Source: Galeopsis tetrahit
Taxonomy: Eukaryota; Streptophyta; Magnoliopsida; Lamiales; Lamiaceae
Reading direction: 5' to 3'
Assembly (NCBI GenBank): GCA_963675135.1
Contig: OY776129.1
Coordinates: forward strand, 63,551,028 to 63,615,027
Length of the DNA stretch: 64,000 bases
This document shows, in pieces, positions 12,344 through 24,460 of this stretch (position 1 is its first letter; each line of letters begins with the position of its first letter). A program made the translations under genes and the position numbers. The notes beneath the pieces are model-generated. The model saw only the letters and a program-made list of their open reading frames with translations. It was not told the origin of the DNA and made no database searches.

Positions 12344-13740
12344 TTTTGTGTAACTTTATTACTCCAATTGACATAAATATTTCCCAAAATCTAATTCTAT
12401 TTCATTTTGAATGGTATGGTAAGTTACAATGAATCTCCGACATTTCCCCCAAACACTAAACTCCCAACTCTTCCAACTCTAATTTATCTAGACTCAGTTT
12501 CAAAATTACAACAATATTAGAAGTATAATATTTAAAAAAAAATTAGTTTCAAAATATAGTATCAGGCATCCAGGCTATACATTGAAATTGATCCACTCAA
12601 CTCAAGCATAACTTTTGTATAATTATCTGTAAGAAAATTAGTTTCAAAATATAATAGCACTACTGTAATGTTAAAATTGGTTGATCCAATAGAGAGATTT
12701 ATCAGATATGAAATATGTTTTTTTTCGAAATTCATGGCTTTATACAAAAAAAAAAAAAAATGCAAAATTTGTGACCCTTTTTCCGAAATATGTTGCTTTT
12801 TAAGTAAAAAAAAACAAAAAAACAATTGTAGAGTTTTTTCAGTTTATTTTTTCAAATTTCATGATATTCTCACTTTCTCATTATTGTGTTACTTTTTTTT
12901 ATTTTTTAAGTTATTTTTTTTTCTAGGGATGTGTTACAGTTGTTTTTCACTTTTTCAGATTTTATGCTTTTTACGAAAAAATAGAAATTAATGATTGTTT
13001 CCCCTAAAATTATGGTCTTTAAACCAACGTGACTTATTGACTGGAACAAAAAATGTTATGAATGACTCGGTGACAACTCAGTACAGGTGGAACAATTGGT
13101 GAAGGTATAAATTAGAGTTTAAATTTTATTTAAATTAGTAAAGGTTGTAGTATAATTTTTCTACATGTAATATTTTTGGATTAATTACAAATTAAATTAT
13201 AATCTCCCACTTAATTGTAATTTAATCGAGATTTTTGAATAATTGTAAATAAAATCAACACCTTTAAATATTGTTGCAATTTAAACTTTTAGACAATTTT
13301 ATTTATGTCCGAATTTGACGTATTGAGATTATGTCGAAATAAAAAAACAATGTTATTTTATTGAGGAGGTGTCACATCAGCTAGTCATGTTAGATTTGTG
13401 CACAAATGAGATTAAATTTAAAAGTTGTTATTTATTATGTCTAAGATGTGTAATTTGAGTCTGGAAACTCGTGAATTTATATGAAATTAACCCTTTATTT
13501 TTTGAACTAGTAGACAAAAAGACTATACTATCTTGGTGTGCTGAGTTCACCGCCTACCCCTAAACAAAAAAATAAACAGACTTTCTGTAATTATTTATTT
13601 TTCATGTTATCTGAGGAACAATGGGGTCAAGGGATCACTGGATCCCCACAAAATATTTAAATTATTTACTATATATACTATAATAATATTTATTGTGTAT
13701 TGTTGGTCTAGTGGTTTGACAGAATTAAAAGGAGTTCTAT
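12344..13740. other. AT-rich intergenic DNA
   Basis: No gene is supported. Open frames at 12562-12991 on both strands are low-complexity (Phe/Lys-rich from T and A runs) and are not credible proteins. Confidence 0.4.
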
Positions 13741-13742
13741 TT

Positions 13743-14260
13743 TTGTTCAACAATTTTATTAATTTTAGATGAATTTGTATTCAATTTTCTATACATTTTT
13801 TTATTTCATAGATATATATTGCTACGTGATTAGTGATGATTGGAAAACACAATTTTCATCAAAACTTGAATGTTATTCTTATAGGAAAAAATGATTATTA
13901 ATTAATTTATTTTAGTTTTTTATGATAGTAATATTTTAGCTAGCTAGACATTGTTTCGTCTTTTTTAAACTGAAACTATCAAATATTCCTTCCCAACAAC
14001 TTTTTTTGTTCAACAATTTTATTAATTTTAGATGAATTTATATCCAATTTTCTATAATTTTTTTATTTCATATATATATTACTATTTGATTAGTGATGAT
14101 TGGAAAACACCGTTTTTATCAAAACTTAATGTTATTCTTGCAGGAAAGAATGATTATTAATTTGATTTTTTTAGTTTTTTATGATAGTAATATTTTAACA
14201 ATTTTGACATTATTTCGTCTTTTTTAAACTGAAACTATAAAATGTTCCTTCGAAACCAAA
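13743..14260. repeat. Tandem duplication, two ~260 bp units
   Basis: The block beginning TTGTTCAACAATTTTATTAA at 13743 recurs at 14006 with the same downstream order (GATTAGTGATGATTGGAAAA, then TTTTATGATAGTAATATTTT, then a TTTCGTC block). The period is about 263 bp. Confidence 0.8.
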
Positions 14261-14432
14261 CGAAGGTCAATTTGTTTAAATTAATAAAATTATAATTTTA
14301 TAATGAAATTACTTGACAAATATAATATTATAACATTGAGTAACACTTGTGTGAACCTAAAACTTTTGTCTACATTTTTATATTAATGTTAATTGGGCCC
14401 CAACAAAATTTTTTTTGGCTCCGTCATTGCAT

Positions 14433-14846
14433 GTTATTATTGTTTTATTTGACTATATTGTTGCATGACTGTGTAATTGTAATGAATATATGTGTTGTGT
14501 ATTTCGTTTCTAATTTTTTTAATCGCGTTTTGCAAAAAATCAACATTGGTTCGCCGAGTTTGTAAGATTTTTCGAAAAAAGTTCCACGAATTGTGTATAT
14601 TTTCGAGAAAAAAAAATCACCGAATATGTACATTTTCGAAAAAAATAATTCAAACTGCAGAAACTCTGAACTTTTTGCCGAGATTCTTCATATAATTCGG
14701 CCAAAAGTTCAAAGTTTTCACAAGAAACTCGACCGGAGGTTCGAATCGGTACAAAAACGCACGTTTCGTCTCCCCCATCTTCCGTTGTGTGCAAAAAACA
14801 AGTTTATTCAACGATTGAAAACCAAAAATCAGTCTCAATAACAACT
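14433..14846. repeat. Left arm of a ~410 bp inverted repeat (partner 25090-25527)
   Basis: Blocks in this segment recur in reverse complement, in mirrored order, at 25090-25527: TTTGACTATATTGTTGCATG, ATTTTTCGAAAAAA, AATCGGTACAAAA and AACAAGTTTATTCAA. The ~9.5 kb MULE and a MITE lie between the arms, so the arms probably belong to an older element that they invaded. Confidence 0.7.
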
Positions 14847-14847
14847 A

Positions 14848-15133
14848 CTCCCTCCGTCCCTTGATTTATTTCACATGTAAAGTGACACACAAAATAAGAA
14901 AAGTGATTTTAGTGGGAATTTTGAGGGGTAATTTTGTAAACCTTTATGTATAAACTAAATAAATGAAAATGAGTTAATTTTGTGTATGTGTGAAGAAAAA
15001 GTAATGACATTTGTGTAAAATTGAGGATTTTGAGATGGTGGAGTTTATAAATGGTTTTCCGTTTTAAAAGTATAAAAGTTATTGTGGGATATTTCGAAAA
15101 AAAAAAGTGAAAGTAATTGCGGGATGGGGAAAG
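14848..15133. mobile_element. Stowaway MITE with degraded right end
   Basis: It begins CTCCCTCCGTCCC after TA at 14846-14847 and ends in a degenerate GGGATGGGGAAAG before TA at 15134. Internal similarity to 42374-42651 (GTAATGACATTTGTGTAAAA) supports the call. Confidence 0.8.
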
Positions 15134-15535
15134 TATTAAACAACAAAAACTAACCTACATTTAAAAATTAAAATTTAAAATGTAAAAACTTGAAAAAAAA
15201 TCATAAACTCTAGGACGGAAATGATATAGAGCCCACCAATTGTGCCCACCAGTTTTGCCCACCGTCTATGTGGCATTACCACGTCAATAAATTCTTATTT
15301 ATATTTAATTTAAACTTAATCTAATATCAATATTTTATTTTTTTATCCATATCAATATTTTAAAAAATCTTTTTTTATATTTAATTTAATATTATCTCTA
15401 TCAAATTATGCTAACTAACGCCATCAATCTTTTCTCAAATCTTTCCATCACCATTAATTTTTCTCCACAAAAAAAATTAAAGAAAATAAAAAACAATCTC
15501 ATTGTCATAACAAAATTTTTAACCGACAACGTAAG

Positions 15536-16090
15536 TTAACACATCATTTGTCATCTGATTTAGTTTCATGTAGTTGTCAGTTATTTAATTTTGAAGGATA
15601 TCCATGTCGTCATATGCTTTGTTGGATGCGGGTTACTCAAGTAATGATGTTGTCAGATAAGTATATTGTGCATAGATGGACTAAGAAGGCAAACAAATTT
15701 ATAGTCGATGGGTTAACACCAGCCTCTGTAGAAGATCAATCTTTCATTTCAAGACGTAGGTCATTGGCCCAAGTTGCAATGCATTTAGTCGATGAATGTT
15801 CTTTAACAGAGACTCGCACCGATTTTTAAATTGAAGAACTACAAAATATGAAGAAAAAGATAGCAGAAATTGATGAGGATGGTAAAAATAATAGAGAAAT
15901 AAACGTGAGCCGTGAGTTTTCACATGGTGTTCAAGACCCACTTCCTGTCCGTACTAAAGGATGTGGCAAACGACCTAAATCATCAAAGGGGATATCAATG
16001 GCACAAAGCAGTAGGACATGCAGTGTTTGCAGTCGAAGCGACCATGACAAACGTCCCACTCTAGACCCTAAGAAGTACGCTTTTTTTTTT
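15536..16090 (+). pseudogene. FAR1/FRS-type SWIM-finger fragment
   Basis: Just inside the left MULE repeat, an open frame with no ATG encodes the SWIM finger CSCQLFNFEGYPCRHML followed by a KYIVHRWTKKA block. This is the pattern of FHY3/FAR1-related transcription factors, which are themselves derived from MULE transposases. A stop (TAA at 15827-15829) interrupts it. A second frame from 15848 carries the family-like tail DPLPVRTKGCGKR and a Cys-rich CSVCSRSDHDKR. N-terminal DNA-binding and transposase-like domains are absent. It reads as the C-terminal end of an FRS gene captured or left by rearrangement. Confidence 0.65.
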
Positions 16091-16677
16091 TAAACTTTTT
16101 TTTTAAACTAACACGACTATTTCATGATTGGTAATAGGTCACAAGTAGAAGAACAATGTACGCAGAGGAACTAATGAACAAGTATCAACTTTTACGGGAG
16201 CATCTTACACATTACCATCAATTTTTTATGTTTCCTGAGTTTTTTTATTATTTGTGTTTCTTTTGCATGTTGCTGAATTTTTATATTTCTTTCATAAGAA
16301 AATTTATAAAAAAAGCCATTTAGACACCCAGCTTCTTAATAAAGGACAACTATTATAATCTTTTTAAAAAAGGACAAAAACCTATGTTAATAACCATTTA
16401 TGCCCTTACATTTAAATTTGAAGAATAACTATTTAATTTATATAATAATTGAACAAGTCATACATTCCATATATTTCGCACGCAATCTGTTAATATCACG
16501 CATATGGAAATAAGAATCTCACCTTCCTTATTTCGTTTGCAATCTGCACGATTCATAGGAATTTTCAATTAAAGCAATCCTAATTTCCCAAAAACAACCC
16601 TAATTAGAATTCCTCGTCCCTGTGGCTGTTTATCGTGTTCTGCATTTTTTCTAATTTTAGCTGCACAATTTGAATCG

Positions 16678-19216
16678 ATGGATTGTGTGGTAATTCTGAA
16701 AATCGAATTCAATGGGAAGACTAAGTTGGTTCGTGTTAGTCGATCTTCACTTTATGCAGATGTTGTGAATCAAATCATCGGTATGTGGCCTACGTTTTTT
16801 TCAATAGTATATCAATGTCTTATTCAGTTGGTAGTATTAATAATTGTTGTTTGGCATCGGACGATGATTTGGGTGGATTAATTGAGTTTTGCCAGTTTTC
16901 TTCAGAAAAACTAGTTAATGTCTGTTTAGATTTTGAAAATTCAACTGTTGCCATTGTTGCGAACCAGAATTCTGAAAATTTGGAAAATAGGTCAATAGAC
17001 TGTAACGACAGTGGGTGTAATGTTCCATTTATTGATCTGCAGATTTTTGGAGATGTAGAAAGTAATTCTACAAAAGAGAATCGTATTGTTAATTACTATG
17101 CATCCCAAAGAGTGTCTGTGAATCAAAACAAAAATATTGTGTCCAGTGAATTTATGGGAGTGGGTAGCGTACCAAAGTTTGATATAAGTCCAACTGATAA
17201 AACTAAGACCTACTTGTCTGATCATTGGGGAAAAATCATGAAGATTGGTGAAATTTTTGTTGGTGGTGCACCTGAGTTTAGAATTGAATTGATAAAGTAT
17301 TCAACTAAACTTAATTTCAAGTATGTATTTTTGAAGAATTCCCCTAGATATATATATGTGGTGTGTTCTGAGAAAGATGCAACTAGTTGTGATTGGTTCA
17401 TAAAAGCCAAACAATTGACCATGAATACTGGATTTGTGTTGTACAAATCCAATCTCATACACAAATGTGTGGGTAACCTTCTACTTGGAAAAAAGAATAG
17501 GTTTGGTGTGAAACTTCTAAAGGAAATCCTCTTGCAAAGTGTTAGGGGCAATCCTACTATGACTGTAAAGGAAGTGGTGATATACATCAAGCTGAATTAT
17601 GGATTTGATGTTACATATTCTAAAATTTGGCGGGGAATTGAAGCTTCAAGGGATGAGATTTTTGGCAGCTATGACGAATCGTATGATCAATTACGTTGGT
17701 ATAGTGATGCGGTAAAACGTACTAATCCGGGTAGTATAGTTGACCTGGAGAAAAACAATGTGACTAACCATTTTGAACGAATCTTCATCTCGTTCAACGC
17801 TTGTAAGGAAGGATTCAAAAAATGTAGGCCATTGCTTTTTATCGACGGGACATTTTTAAAGGGGAGGTCAAAAGGTGTTTTGCTTGCTGCTACGGCGAAG
17901 GATGGTGACAATGGTAAAATTATTTTCATTATTCAACTCCTTTCTGTTTAATTATGAAGTTTAGTATCTTTGTCATTTTGCTAATTGTTGAATGTTTTTA
18001 TTAGATTTTGATTCTGCATAATATTTTGCTTCTATCTAATATGAAATATCTGTTATTATTAATTTAATTTGTCCAGACCTGTAGATGTGATTTATGTATT
18101 AAACGGATTACTTAATTTTTCCAGATTTCTAATAGGATACTTTGCCTTTTTTGTATAGGTCTGTTTCCAGTTGCTTTTGCAATTGTTTCCGCTGAAAACA
18201 GAAGCAATTGGGCTTGGTTTCTAACTAAACTTCGCGATCTCATTACTCACCCGAAAAATGTAATCTATATCTCCGACAGAAATACGGGTTTGATGTTTGC
18301 ATTTTATGACGTATGGAGTGATCCTGCCCATTTTTACTGTTTGTACCATCTTTTATCAAACCTTAAGGGTCGATATGGGGGAGGATGGAATACATGCAAC
18401 ATCGTGAGAATATGGCTGATTTGTTTAGGCAATGTGCATATGCTCCAATAACGAGGATTTTCAACGAGAAAATTGAAGAATTTAAGAAAGTTGGAGGTCG
18501 AATTGCTGAGGAATGGCTTCAAGATCTGCCCTACGAAAGATGGGTTGTTGCACACTCACCTCACCTTAAGAGATATGGAGAGATGACGTCAAACGCTGCC
18601 GAGTCGTTTAATTCATGGATTCGTGAAGCTAGAGGTTTGCCCGTAACTTATATGATTGACTCTATAAGGAAAGAGATATCTAGATGGTTTGTGGAGAGGC
18701 GATAAAATAGCAGTAAGTGGACAGGTTTTTTAGTTTCGAGCAAAGAGCAACTTTGGAATGAGTTGGGGAATATTAGTGCATCATGGTCCGTACCTGTATA
18801 TCCCAATGGACAATTTGAAGTGTCTTCAAAACCCATAGTCACTGTTGATATTGCATATAATATATGTACGTGTTTTGATTGGCAAATCAAAGGCTTTCCA
18901 TGTGCACATGCAGTAGGTGTTATAAAAAAGCATTGCTCAACCATTAATAATGTTGTTGAAGAATGCTTTTTCACCTCTAGTTACAAGCAGTGTTATGCAG
19001 CTGACCTTATACCTGTCCCACAAACTGAAAGATACGAGTACAGGAAGACGAATGATGAAGAAAAGATTCTACCTCCTATTCTGCATAATCCACCAGGAAG
19101 ACCGAAACAAAAGAGGATAACTTCATATGGAGAATTTCGGAAGACAAACCGACTACTTGTAAGACATGTGGCAAAAAAGGCAGACACGATTCTTTAACGT
19201 GTGCAACTGTGTTTGG
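16678..19216 (+). pseudogene. MuDR-type (MURA) transposase, decayed
   Basis: Pieces in order. Start ATG 16678 with a short N-terminal domain. A long exon about 16785-17931 holds the MuDR DNA-binding region (FVGGAPEFRIELIKYS ... CDWFIKA ... HKC) and the first catalytic Asp in LFIDGTFLKG. An intron follows at about 17913-18158. The next exon has GLFPVAFAIVSAENRSNWAW, the second Asp in ISDRN, and HFYCLYHLLSNL. Then come the third catalytic residue in NAAESFNSWI and a SWIM finger (CTCFDWQIKGFPCAH). Damage: the frame changes near 18378-18388, TAA at 18703-18705 is in frame, and a second shift near 19140-19150 pushes the zinc knuckle (TCKTCGKKGRHDSLTC) out of frame. The join between the first and second exons is also out of phase. 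It would not make an active enzyme. Confidence 0.85.
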
Positions 19217-19479
19217 AACAGACAAGACCAATACTTCTCATTAGAATTATTTTTAGGTTTCTTACTGCCTATTTTTTTTGTTACTGTATTTAGACACCAC
19301 AAATTGAGTAATATTTCTTATTTCAATAATTTCGACTTGGTTGTTTTCATTTATTTACTGATTTTCTGTTCTTAAGTTTAATTGTTTACCTTTACAGAAT
19401 TTTATTATGTCATTTATTTATTGAATTTCTGTTGTCAAATATAATTCCACAAATATATGTAAATACTGAATCATTTATT

Positions 19480-20560
19480 TTGATCTTAAAGTCAAAACAG
19501 GAATATAATATGTCTAAAAGCATATGTAGTCTGCATGCAAAGTTGTATTATGCAAAATAAATCAACAATCTGCAGAAACTAACAAAGTATTGTATGCACT
19601 CAATCATTCATATTTTAAACGCACCACTATGCAGAATGTATATTTGCCATATTACATATTATTATTCAATGTGCAGAAATTTTATTGATTCTGCATTTGA
19701 ATAGAAGCAGACTATTCAAAATGCAAAAGAATGCTAGTATTGTATCAGTATTTTCTCGGATTAATTAAAAACAAAAACCATAAATTATTTGAAAAAAAAC
19801 TTATTCTATCAATTATATGTGTCAATGTTCAAGAGTATTCCAATTTAAATTATCAGAAATTTTATTGATTCTGCATTTGAATAGAAGCAGACTATTCAAA
19901 ATGCAAAAGAATGCTAGTATTGTATCAGTATTTTCTCGGATTAATTAAAAACAAAAACCATAAATTATTTGAAAAAAAACTTATTCTATCAATTATACAT
20001 GTCAATGTTCAAGAGTATTCCAATTTCAATAGTTAATAAAGTATTGTATGCACTCAATCATTCATATGTTCAAGAGTAAACAAAAACCATAAATTATCAG
20101 AAATTTTATTTAAATTTTAATTAATTTTCAAGAGTATTCCAATTTCAAAAATAATGTGCAATAATTTCAAATAGCAAGATTGCACAATTATAAATTTATT
20201 CAGAATTTAAAACTTTCCTTCTGCATATAACTATGTGTGCAGAACAATAATAATAATCTATGCATAAGAATAATCTGTTAAAGTTACGTACAATCACATA
20301 TTCACAATTATGCAGAATGCACATTCTTAAATATTTCATATTAGTCTTTAATGTGCAGCAAAGCTTCTTTTTTTCTGTATATTAATCCAAAAAAAAAAAA
20401 TTATGCAGCCCAGTATAACTATTTCTGCACAACCAGATATTATTGTGCAAATGTGAATCTATTAACTATTGAAAGTTACTTTGTTTAAACTGCTATATTC
20501 AGCTACACATGATCATAAAATATTTAAAACATTATTGTAAAAAATTCAGGAATTTTTGTT
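19480..20560. repeat. 180-bp tandem duplication and TGCAG-rich spacer in the MULE
   Basis: A 180 bp unit starting AAATTTTATTGATTCTGCAT at 19677 repeats almost exactly from 19857. Around it the words TGCAGAA and TTCTGCAT recur many times between 19500 and 20420. No gene is present. Dense short repeats of this sort are often transposase-binding or composition-driven; function is not shown. Confidence 0.75.
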
Positions 20561-20568
20561 TATACATA

Positions 20569-21672
20569 TTAACTTTTAAATGGAGAAACAAGACTTTCAA
20601 CATGCTTATACGTATGTTGAATTCGATAAACCCTATCAACATCTTCTAAATGGAAGATTTCCTTCTTCACAAAATCATATGACGAAAATGTCCCTCTTGG
20701 ATCGATTCTGAACATCAATTTAGTTTTCCTGTTGTTCAAGAATTGTATCGGTACAACTTCATAATTTGACGGCATCATCCCTTCTTGTGAAATCGTAAAC
20801 TTGTTCCACTTTGATCTTGAATTAGAGTAAGATAGTATATGCATCTCAAAATAATATATCCTAATCCCATCATGTCTATTTTCAAGACGACTCCCATAAA
20901 CAACTAGATTGTTGTCATCTAAAGCATCAATTCTTAAAGAACAAGTTTCACAATTAAAATCCAGTAAATCTATCCAACCATAACTCTTTTCCTTCAAATC
21001 AAATGTTCCAATTGCATAAATACCCTCCCCCTTATTAAAATGCCAATGAAAAATACCACCTACGAAATGTGCATTAGATGATGGTGGGTTTTTGAAGGGA
21101 AACGAATCAAGATTATACCAAACGTTTACATTCCTAGAAAACAACTTAACCTCTGTTTGAAAACCCCCACGAATTAAAAAACGAGTAAATCGTATAATTA
21201 TATAATCATCATTTTCCTCATCGTAACCCAATCCAAAAAATAACCATGCATCACAAAATGGAGGAGGAAGTTTTGTAGGTGCATTAGGAATTATCAATCT
21301 CTCTTTTGTAATAAGGTTTGCCAATGAATAATTATCGTGAATATCACATAATAGTACTAACCCATTGTAGCTACCAATTATCTCGTAATGCTCATAAGTT
21401 GCATTGACTACTCGTTGAAATGATATAATATCATTAGGCTCTAACAAGTAGCATACAGGCGGGTATGCAATTGTTTTCCTGTGAATAAGTGAATAGCAGT
21501 TTCCAGACTTCATATTCCTTAGATGTTCTTTAACAAACGAACGAGAAGAAATTAATTCATTTCATGCTCTTGACACAATTTTGAGAAGCTTTAGTCTCTT
21601 TCCTGAAACTCTCACCAAAATTTCAGAAGCTATATCATCTGGAATGATATCTAATATTCTTGAGGAACTCAT
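20569..21672 (-). pseudogene. F-box protein with F-box-associated (FBA) domain, one nonsense codon
   Basis: From ATG 21670-21672 the minus strand encodes an F-box start (IPDDIASEILVRV then LKLLKIVSRA) and, in the same frame, about 310 residues of the FBA region (SYNGLVLL, FFGLGYDEENDDYIIIRFTR, WYNLDSFPF, FVGGIFHW). F-box proteins are substrate adaptors of SCF ubiquitin ligases. A TGA at 21562-21564 (codon 37, where the family typically has Trp in the F-box) breaks the frame; otherwise no stop occurs over 367 codons. Translation from the in-frame ATG at 21513 would give an FBA domain lacking the F-box. It sits inside the MULE, antisense to the transposase. It could be a transduplicated host gene. 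Confidence 0.8.
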
Positions 21673-22084
21673 CTTTTTTTTGTTTATGTACAATAAACGA
21701 AATGATGAATATAATTTTTGTTTAAGGCAGTGTACTTATTTGTAACCCAATTCATGTATATATATTAGTATATTTGATAGTGCAATAAACAACTCAAACG
21801 TTTGTATTGGGGTAATGAAGTAGTATTTGGTTATTTATTAAAAAACAGTTACAAGTAGTGGGAAAGTTTATGGTGTAAATGTTTTTGGTAGTGGAGAATT
21901 TGTGAAATATAATGGGTCATAAGTATTGGTTAGGTTTTTATTTTAACTTCATTGTATTATAACATTTTTACAAAAAATGCAATATATTTTAAAATTATAA
22001 TTGCACAAGGAGTTTAATTTAGTATTAATGAAATTTAAATTTTCATTATAAATTTAATGTAACGTCAATTTAACACTAATATTA

Positions 22085-22375
22085 TATAATACAATTTTTT
22101 TACCTTTCTTATAGAATGAATTAAATAAATAAATATAATATTATTCTTTTGTATTTGGAACTGCATTTATTCTGCATTTTCAGTTCCATGAAAAAAGGAA
22201 TTGCATAAGTTAAATTTTGTTTCGGTATGTTTATATTGACCTTATATAGAATTATCCATAATATTATATAAAACATTTTTTTTACCTTTCTTATAGAATG
22301 AATTAAATAAATAAATATAATATTATTCTTTTGTATAAGGAAAAATTTTATTCTGCATTTAAGACCCATGAAAAA
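22085..22375. repeat. Direct repeat of ~100 bp, two copies
   Basis: The block ACCTTTCTTATAGAATGAAT with the following AAATAAATAAATATAATATT occurs near 22100 and 22285, each followed by a TTTATTCTGCATTT segment and CCATGAAAAAAGGAA. Period is about 180 bp. Confidence 0.75.
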
Positions 22376-22499
22376 AGGAAATACTGGAAAAAAATTTGGT
22401 TCAATATATTTGATTTATTTTCGATTGTTATGTGTCATACAATATATATTCTTTTTTTTTATAAATTTTGTTAATTTTGAGTAACAAAATTATAATTAT

Positions 22500-22545
22500 G
22501 TTCACGATATGCATATATATATATATATATATATATATAAATGAT
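22500..22545. repeat. (AT)n microsatellite
   Basis: A run of about 15 AT dinucleotides downstream of the GRF-finger gene, inside the MULE. Confidence 0.9.
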
Positions 22546-22634
22546 TCAAAGGATCTGGAATTATTACGAATAATCAAATTACAATCGATATCTCATTTAT
22601 ACGATTATGAAATCAAATAATCATCTTCAAATCC

Positions 22635-23265
22635 CTAAAACATATATTTGAATAAATTCCAACAAACAAACATTATTAAAGATATCTTAAACCATATAAT
22701 CATATTGTTGCATATTTTCATTGAATTAACGTTCTTCACTTTCTTCTTGTAATTGTAGTTTGTAATATCTCCATTCAAATATGTATTCTTAGCTTTTAAT
22801 CCAGCGATCTCATCTTCCATCTTCATAGCTTGTCTTTCCAAACACATAACTATTTTTTCTAGACGATTTATATTTGATTTCTCTTCATTCAGTTTACGAA
22901 GTAAACCTGGAATGATACTTTTTGCTCGGTTACATAGAGGAGGGTCAATCCAATGGAAAAATCCACAATAGCCCGAACTCTAAAAAGAAAAGATAAAATT
23001 GTTAAAAAAATTAATATGAAGAAATTTATTATAGTTCTCGAAGGTGCAGAAACTTTATATATAAAAAATATATTGATAAACTTATTCTTAATCAAAATTT
23101 ATGTGAAATAATTAGTTGATATCTTACCGGATAAGCTTCACACCCATAAAACCTTCGTCCAACGTTCTCGTTCTTCCACGAAGTTACAATTAATGCATTC
23201 CGATTGCAATAACATCTAACGCTTTCAAAAGTATTCCTACCGACATATTCTCCAATTCTCGCCAT
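22635..23265 (-). CDS. GRF-type zinc finger protein with C-terminal membrane segment, carried by the MULE
   Basis: Two minus-strand exons, 23128-23265 and 22635-22979, join in phase 0 (GT-AG) into 160 aa with stop at 22635-22637. Residues 17-46 hold the start of a GRF zinc finger (RCYCNRNALIVTSWKNENVG then RRFYGCEAYP). The second exon completes it (SSGYCGFFHWIDPPLC). A heptad-like coiled coil follows (KLNEEKSNINRLEKI ... QAMKMEDEIAGLKAK), then a hydrophobic tail about 140-160. Plant genomes hold many short GRF-finger/coiled-coil/TM proteins of unknown function; GRF fingers of other proteins bind single-stranded nucleic acid. The frame is intact, unlike the other MULE genes. Expression is untested. 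Confidence 0.75.
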
Positions 23266-24460
23266 ATGCGTGCAAATGAAATCTATATTGGATTTGCATA
23301 TTATAGTAAAAAAACATGTCATTGAACAAATATCTACCTAATAACCTCATTATAATGCACATATAGTAGACATACAGAACCTATATTCACATCTTTTACC
23401 TCTGGTTTTCATCATCTCAGCCTTTGGGGTCTTCTTTTCTTCCCTTTTTCTTTTTCGTCTTTCATCCACATCCCGTATTTGTATTCCCTTTTATTTATCT
23501 CTGCCCATTTCTGCATATTCGAAACAATTGTAAGATATAAGCTGAAAAATATCTTTTTCTTAAGTCAGAAAATTGGAAAACAGAGCATAAATTGAATAAA
23601 CATACACATCAAGTCGTAACATAAACATATAGGTTTTATTTTATAAATTTTCACAAATCTCACAAAAAAAAATTATTTCTTATGCATATAAATTAAACAT
23701 GTCCATCAAAACCCAAGTTCTCGAGAATATTCTACCCCAGTTAACACAAAAAGTTCATAATTTTGATGTTTCCTAAATGCATGTTACCATTACAGTGTTT
23801 ATTCCAAAAACTAGAATGTATTATTATTATGCTTTAGGCCTAATCTATCAATCTACAAAACCCTCAATTCGTTTTGTAAAAAAACAGAGTGTGTCATTCA
23901 AGATTGCATATTTTCTGTGAGTTAACAAAACTTTCATCAGATTTCCATCCAACCAAATTAAAAAACAGAAAGATGCAGAATAGTCACTAAATATAATGAA
24001 AACATTATAACTCACCACCAGAAAGTACGATCGATGTAGTCTTTTGCTCCTTGATAAACCTTCCAGGTAGACTAAATCTGCACAATGTCCTTCAAATTCT
24101 CACTTCGTCTTCTTCAGTACTTCTCGACTTCCTTTCTTCACAAATTGAAAAACACCAAATTTCTGCACAACATTAAGCTCTTCTGACCGGTGTTGGTGAG
24201 GGATCTTAATTTTAGGAAGGTTTTAATTAATGAGCTTAATTCTCGGAATTAATGAGCTGATAGAGTCGGCTTTAAATTTCAAACATTTAAAAATTTTCTC
24301 CATATTAATTCCGAATTTATGTATTAAGGGCATGATGGTACATTTATGTTCCATTTTGTCCTTTTTCTGAAACTATTTTGAATCATGTCTTTATTTAAAA
24401 AAACACTAGGTGAAATGACCTTTTATGTGAAATCGCCTTCTTTCATTGGTTGACATTTAG
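23266..24460. other. Gene-free right part of the MULE
   Basis: No coding region is recognised between the GRF-finger gene and the right inverted repeat. The segment probably contains its promoter and leader. Confidence 0.4.

Noticed and set aside
12562..12991. Opposed Phe/Lys-rich small frames
   Set aside because: They arise from poly(A)/poly(T) runs and have no credible protein features.
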